Assembly (NCBI GenBank): GCA_036519295.1
Contig: DATDLN010000024.1
Span: 1-64,000, forward strand
DNA length: 64,000 nt
From: JACVRW01 sp036519295
GTDB taxonomy: Bacteria > Actinomycetota > Thermoleophilia > Solirubrobacterales > Thermoleophilaceae
Direction of reading: 5' to 3'
Part shown: piece by piece, positions 61,659 through 64,000 of the stretch
How positions within the stretch are numbered: the first letter of the stretch is position 1
Layout: each line of letters begins with the position of its first letter
The notes under the pieces: model-generated
Database searches by the model: none
Told to the model about the DNA's origin: nothing
The model's input: the letters and a program-made list of their open reading frames with translations, nothing else
Program-made: the position numbers and the translations under genes

Positions 61659-62389
61659 TGGCCCTCGCATCCACCACCAGGCTCGGCGGCTGGGCACCGG
61701 AGACGGGGCACCGCACGCTCGCCGAGAAGGCGTTCGTCGCGCTGCACGACGCGATCGTCCGTGGCGAGCTCCAACCCGGCGAGCGGCTCCCGATCGAGGA
61801 GCTGGCCGACGTGCTCGACATGAGCCCGATGCCGATCCGCGAGGCCCTCCGCCGGCTCGACGCGGTCGGGCTGGTGGAGAACGTGCCCCATCGAGGGGCC
61901 CGGGTGACCGAGCTTTCGCTCGAGGACCTGCGCGACGTCTACGAGGCGCGTCTCGCGCTCGAGCCGCTCGCCGTGCAGCACGCCGCGGAGCGCTTCGACG
62001 CCGAGGACGCGGCGCGCGGGCGCGAGCGGCTGGCCGCCCTCAACAAGCCGGGCGATCGCGGAGGTTCCGAGACCTGGGCGGCCCACACGGCCTTCCACTT
62101 CTGCCTCTACGAGGCCGCCGGATCCGACTGGCTGCTGCGCCTCATCCGGCCCCTCTGGGAGTCGAGCGAACGGTACCGGCTGGCAGCCCCGTCCAAGCGC
62201 AAGCTCTCGATGCGCCGCGAGGAGCACGAGCGCATCCTGCGGGCCTGTACGGACCACCAACCCGACGTGGCCCGCGCGGAGCTCCACAACCACCTGACAC
62301 GCACCGCCAGCCTGGTGGCGCGGAGCATGGGCGGAGGCGATCTGTTCGAGCCGGTAGAGGTGCCGAAGCCGCGGCGCAGGCGCGGTTGA
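61658..62389 (+). CDS. GntR-family regulator with FCD domain
   Basis: 243 residues. Winged helix: AFVALHDAIVRGELQPGERL, ELADVLDMSPMPIREALRRL, GLVENVPHRGARVTEL; FCD: DLRDVYEARLALEPLAVQHA, AAHTAFHFCLYEAAGSDWLL with metal or ligand His, EEHERILRAC and LHNHLTRTAS. FCD regulators bind palindromes and respond to small acids. Last gene of its operon and only such regulator in the region, so the best candidate for binding TTTGATCAAnTATC. Confidence 0.9.
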   Translation: MALASTTRLGGWAPETGHRTLAEKAFVALHDAIVRGELQPGERLPIEELADVLDMSPMPIREALRRLDAVGLVENVPHRGARVTELSLEDLRDVYEARLALEPLAVQHAAERFDAEDAARGRERLAALNKPGDRGGSETWAAHTAFHFCLYEAAGSDWLLRLIRPLWESSERYRLAAPSKRKLSMRREEHERILRACTDHQPDVARAELHNHLTRTASLVARSMGGGDLFEPVEVPKPRRRRG

Positions 62390-62515
62390 GCCGCCGGCTC
62401 TCGCCCGGTTTCTGGGCGCCACGAAGCGTGGCCGGGGCGGGACAGTCCAGCCCAGGCGAACGGAACCGGCCCCTCACCCAGCCCAGGCACGGCCCGCGCG
62501 GCCGACCGCCCGCCG

Positions 62516-62532
62516 ACCCGATCGGATCGGGT
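62516..62532. terminator. Palindrome ACCCGATC-G-GATCGGGT after the GntR operon
   Basis: An 8-base perfect inverted repeat lies in the 288-base gap after gntR. There is no T run, so termination would be Rho-dependent or the site is an operator. The rest of the gap to 62659 holds no gene. Confidence 0.4.
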
Positions 62533-62659
62533 GAAACCTCCCGATCTTGCCGCGGCGTCGCGAGCTTGGGAGGTTGTGGTCCGCTGAAGGGCAATAGCTC
62601 CCGATTTGGACGGCGCAGAGCAACTTCGCGAGGTTCTGCAGGGACGGGCGCTCGCAAAG

Positions 62660-62673
62660 TTTGATCAACTATG
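62660..62673 (+). promoter_or_regulatory. TTTGATCAACTATG site 6
   Basis: Plus strand GTTTGATCAACTATG; the palindrome TTGATCAA lies 10 bases before the aldo-keto reductase GTG. The closeness means it covers the ribosome-binding region or a leaderless start. Confidence 0.65.
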
Positions 62674-62677
62674 CGCC

Positions 62678-63643
62678 GTGCCGACACGCCTCGAGATAGA
62701 GCGGCGCGGGCTCGGCCGGTCGCCGCTCGAGGCGCCGCGGATAATGCTCGGCTGCGGCAACTTCGGGGGCGTCGGTTCGGCCCCCGAGTTCTTCGGGAAG
62801 GGACAGTCGGAGGAGGAGGCGTTCGCGCTGATGGACGCCGCCTGGGAGCTCGGGATCACCTGGTTCGACACCGCGGACGCCTATGGCGGTGGACGCAGTG
62901 AGGCCGCGATCGGGCGCTGGTGCCGCTCCCGGGGCGCGCGGCCCCAGATCACGACCAAGACCTACAACCCGATGGACTTCGGTGCCGACCGCGGGCTATC
63001 GAGCGCGCGGATCGAGCGCCAGCTCGCCTCGAGCCTCGAGCGACTGAACACGGATCGCGTCGACGTCTACCTCGCGCACGAGTTCGATCCGGAGGTTCCG
63101 CTCGAGGAGACGGTCGGCGCCTTCGAGGACCTCGTGAAGAGCGGGACGGTCGGCGCCTACGGCGTCAGCAATTTCAGCGCGCACCAGCTCGAGCAGGCGG
63201 CCGACGCCGGCTCGCCCGCGTGCGTGCAGAACTCCTTCTCCCTGCTCGAGCGGTCGGACGAGGACGAGCTACTCCCGCTGTGCGAGGAGCGCGGCATCGC
63301 GTACCTCGCGTTCGGGCCGCTCGCCGGCGGATGGCTGACGGGCAAATACCGCCGCGGCGCCCCCTTCCCGGCCGGCTCACGGATGACCCAGCGTCCGGAG
63401 CCGTACAAGAGCTTCGTGCGGGACGGCGTTTTCGACGCTCTCGAGGTGCTCGAGGCGATGGCCGCCGAGCGCGAGATCTCGATGGCGGGCCTGGCGCTCG
63501 CGTGGCTGCTCGCCGAGCCGCGTCTCACCTCGGCGGTGGTCGGCCCGACGCGTCCGGAGCACCTCCGGCCGGTCGTCGAGGCCCTCTCCAACCCGCTGGG
63601 ACCGGACGAGCGTCAGGAGCTCTCCAGGGTGTTCGCCCGATGA
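62678..63643 (+). CDS. Aldo-keto reductase
   Basis: 321 residues from the GTG at 62678, where the family match begins. WFDTADAYGGGRSEAAIG has the Asp and Tyr, ITTKTYNPM the Lys and YLAHEFDP the His of the catalytic tetrad; YGVSNFSAHQLEQA follows. An NADPH-linked reductase for a carbonyl intermediate. Overlaps the next gene by ATGA. Confidence 0.9.
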   Translation: MPTRLEIERRGLGRSPLEAPRIMLGCGNFGGVGSAPEFFGKGQSEEEAFALMDAAWELGITWFDTADAYGGGRSEAAIGRWCRSRGARPQITTKTYNPMDFGADRGLSSARIERQLASSLERLNTDRVDVYLAHEFDPEVPLEETVGAFEDLVKSGTVGAYGVSNFSAHQLEQAADAGSPACVQNSFSLLERSDEDELLPLCEERGIAYLAFGPLAGGWLTGKYRRGAPFPAGSRMTQRPEPYKSFVRDGVFDALEVLEAMAAEREISMAGLALAWLLAEPRLTSAVVGPTRPEHLRPVVEALSNPLGPDERQELSRVFAR

Positions 63644-64000
63644 CGAGGGTGCTGCTGCTCGGCCGGGCGGCTGTGGCGGAGGCCTTGCCGATGGGCGAGT
63701 GCATCGAGGCGATGACGGATGTGCTCGCTGCGCACGCCCGCAACGAGGTGCACCAGCCGCTGCGCTCGGTGACGATGCCGGAGGCCTCCGACGGCTTCAT
63801 GGGGCTGATGCCCGCGCACCGCGGTGGCGAGCGCCCGCTCTTCGCCCTGAAGGCGGTATGCGTCTTCCCGGGTAACCCGGCCCGCGGCCTCGACGCCCAC
63901 CAGGGCACCGTGACCCTCTTCGACGGCACGACCGGCCAGCCCACCGCGATCCTCGACGCGTCCGCCATCACGGCGATCAGGACCGCCGCGGTGTCCGCTC
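63640..64000 (+). CDS. Ornithine cyclodeaminase/mu-crystallin family protein, N-terminal part
   Basis: 120 residues visible before the right edge; ATGA overlap with the aldo-keto reductase. PMGECIEAMTDVLAAHARNE, FMGLMPAHRGGERPLFALKA, GTVTLFDGTTGQPTAILDAS and ITAIRTAAVSA are the OCD family's characteristic N-terminal segments. Members reduce or deaminate cyclic imines and amino acids, which fits a nitrogen-containing substrate for the regulon. The NAD fold lies beyond the window. Confidence 0.88.
   Translation, partial: MTRVLLLGRAAVAEALPMGECIEAMTDVLAAHARNEVHQPLRSVTMPEASDGFMGLMPAHRGGERPLFALKAVCVFPGNPARGLDAHQGTVTLFDGTTGQPTAILDASAITAIRTAAVSA

Overview
The window comes from a high-GC bacterium, most likely an actinomycete-type organism. 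The evidence is G+C-rich third codon positions, very frequent GTG starts, and long chains of genes joined by ATGA/GTGA overlaps. The mix of LivFGHMK transporters, luciferase-like monooxygenases, molybdenum hydroxylase and phytoene-desaturase-like oxidases fits deep soil Actinomycetota such as Thermoleophilia. That finer placement is inference only.

Positions 1 to about 9,882 are the right end of an integrated phage-like element. Leftward from 6.2 kb run an HK97-type portal, a fused prohead protease-major capsid protein, a tiny basic protein, a minor head protein, terminase large subunit, an HNH nuclease and a DNA adenine methyltransferase that leaves the window. No tail, lysis or integrase gene is visible. 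To the right lie a secreted glycoside hydrolase, a coupled HTH-NYN pair and a possible promoter-driven small RNA. The element stops at a displaced 3' tRNA fragment (about 9,848-9,882), a typical attR. It may be a capsid-encoding satellite or a prophage remnant.

From 9.9 to 26.7 kb the host genes centre on acetate and amides: DUF485 protein, acetate symporter, acetyl-CoA synthetase, a fluoride-export block (triple DUF190 plus two CrcB), and two divergent formamidase-FmdB pairs. With these come an AmiS/UreI channel, a MetX-like hydrolase, a PucR-type regulator and an AmiC-like amide sensor lacking a signal peptide. A MarR regulator, an OFA-type MFS gene with an apparent one-base frameshift and a sugar-nucleotide epimerase follow. 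Amide hydrolysis would give acetate or formate plus ammonia, which fits the acetate genes beside it.

From 26.7 to 36.1 kb are single genes, a tRNA-Val, a phosphate uptake set (DUF47, PiT, small membrane protein) and an aromatic amino acid operon (TetR, metallo-beta-lactamase fold enzyme, unknown protein, fumarylacetoacetase, tryptophan 2,3-dioxygenase).

From 36.3 kb to the right edge lies a large catabolic region: a Mo/Fe-S/FAD hydroxylase with CoxG, a complete LivFGHMK transporter, two pairs of luciferase-like monooxygenase plus phytoene-desaturase-like oxidase, an M20-type hydrolase, a FAH-family hydrolase, two M24/creatinase-like proteins, two ketopantoate-reductase-like proteins, a GntR-FCD regulator, an aldo-keto reductase and an ornithine-cyclodeaminase-like protein. 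Six non-coding positions at the heads of these transcription units carry the palindrome TTTGATCAAnTATC or a close relative. I read this as one regulon, probably under the GntR protein at 61.7 kb, for uptake and breakdown of an unidentified, probably nitrogen-containing compound. A second block (ArsR-DUF899-SRPBCC, ACT protein, SnoaL protein, M24 peptidase and a decayed ester-cyclase gene) interrupts it at 48.4-52.3 kb. All functions are read from sequence by eye; no database search was possible.
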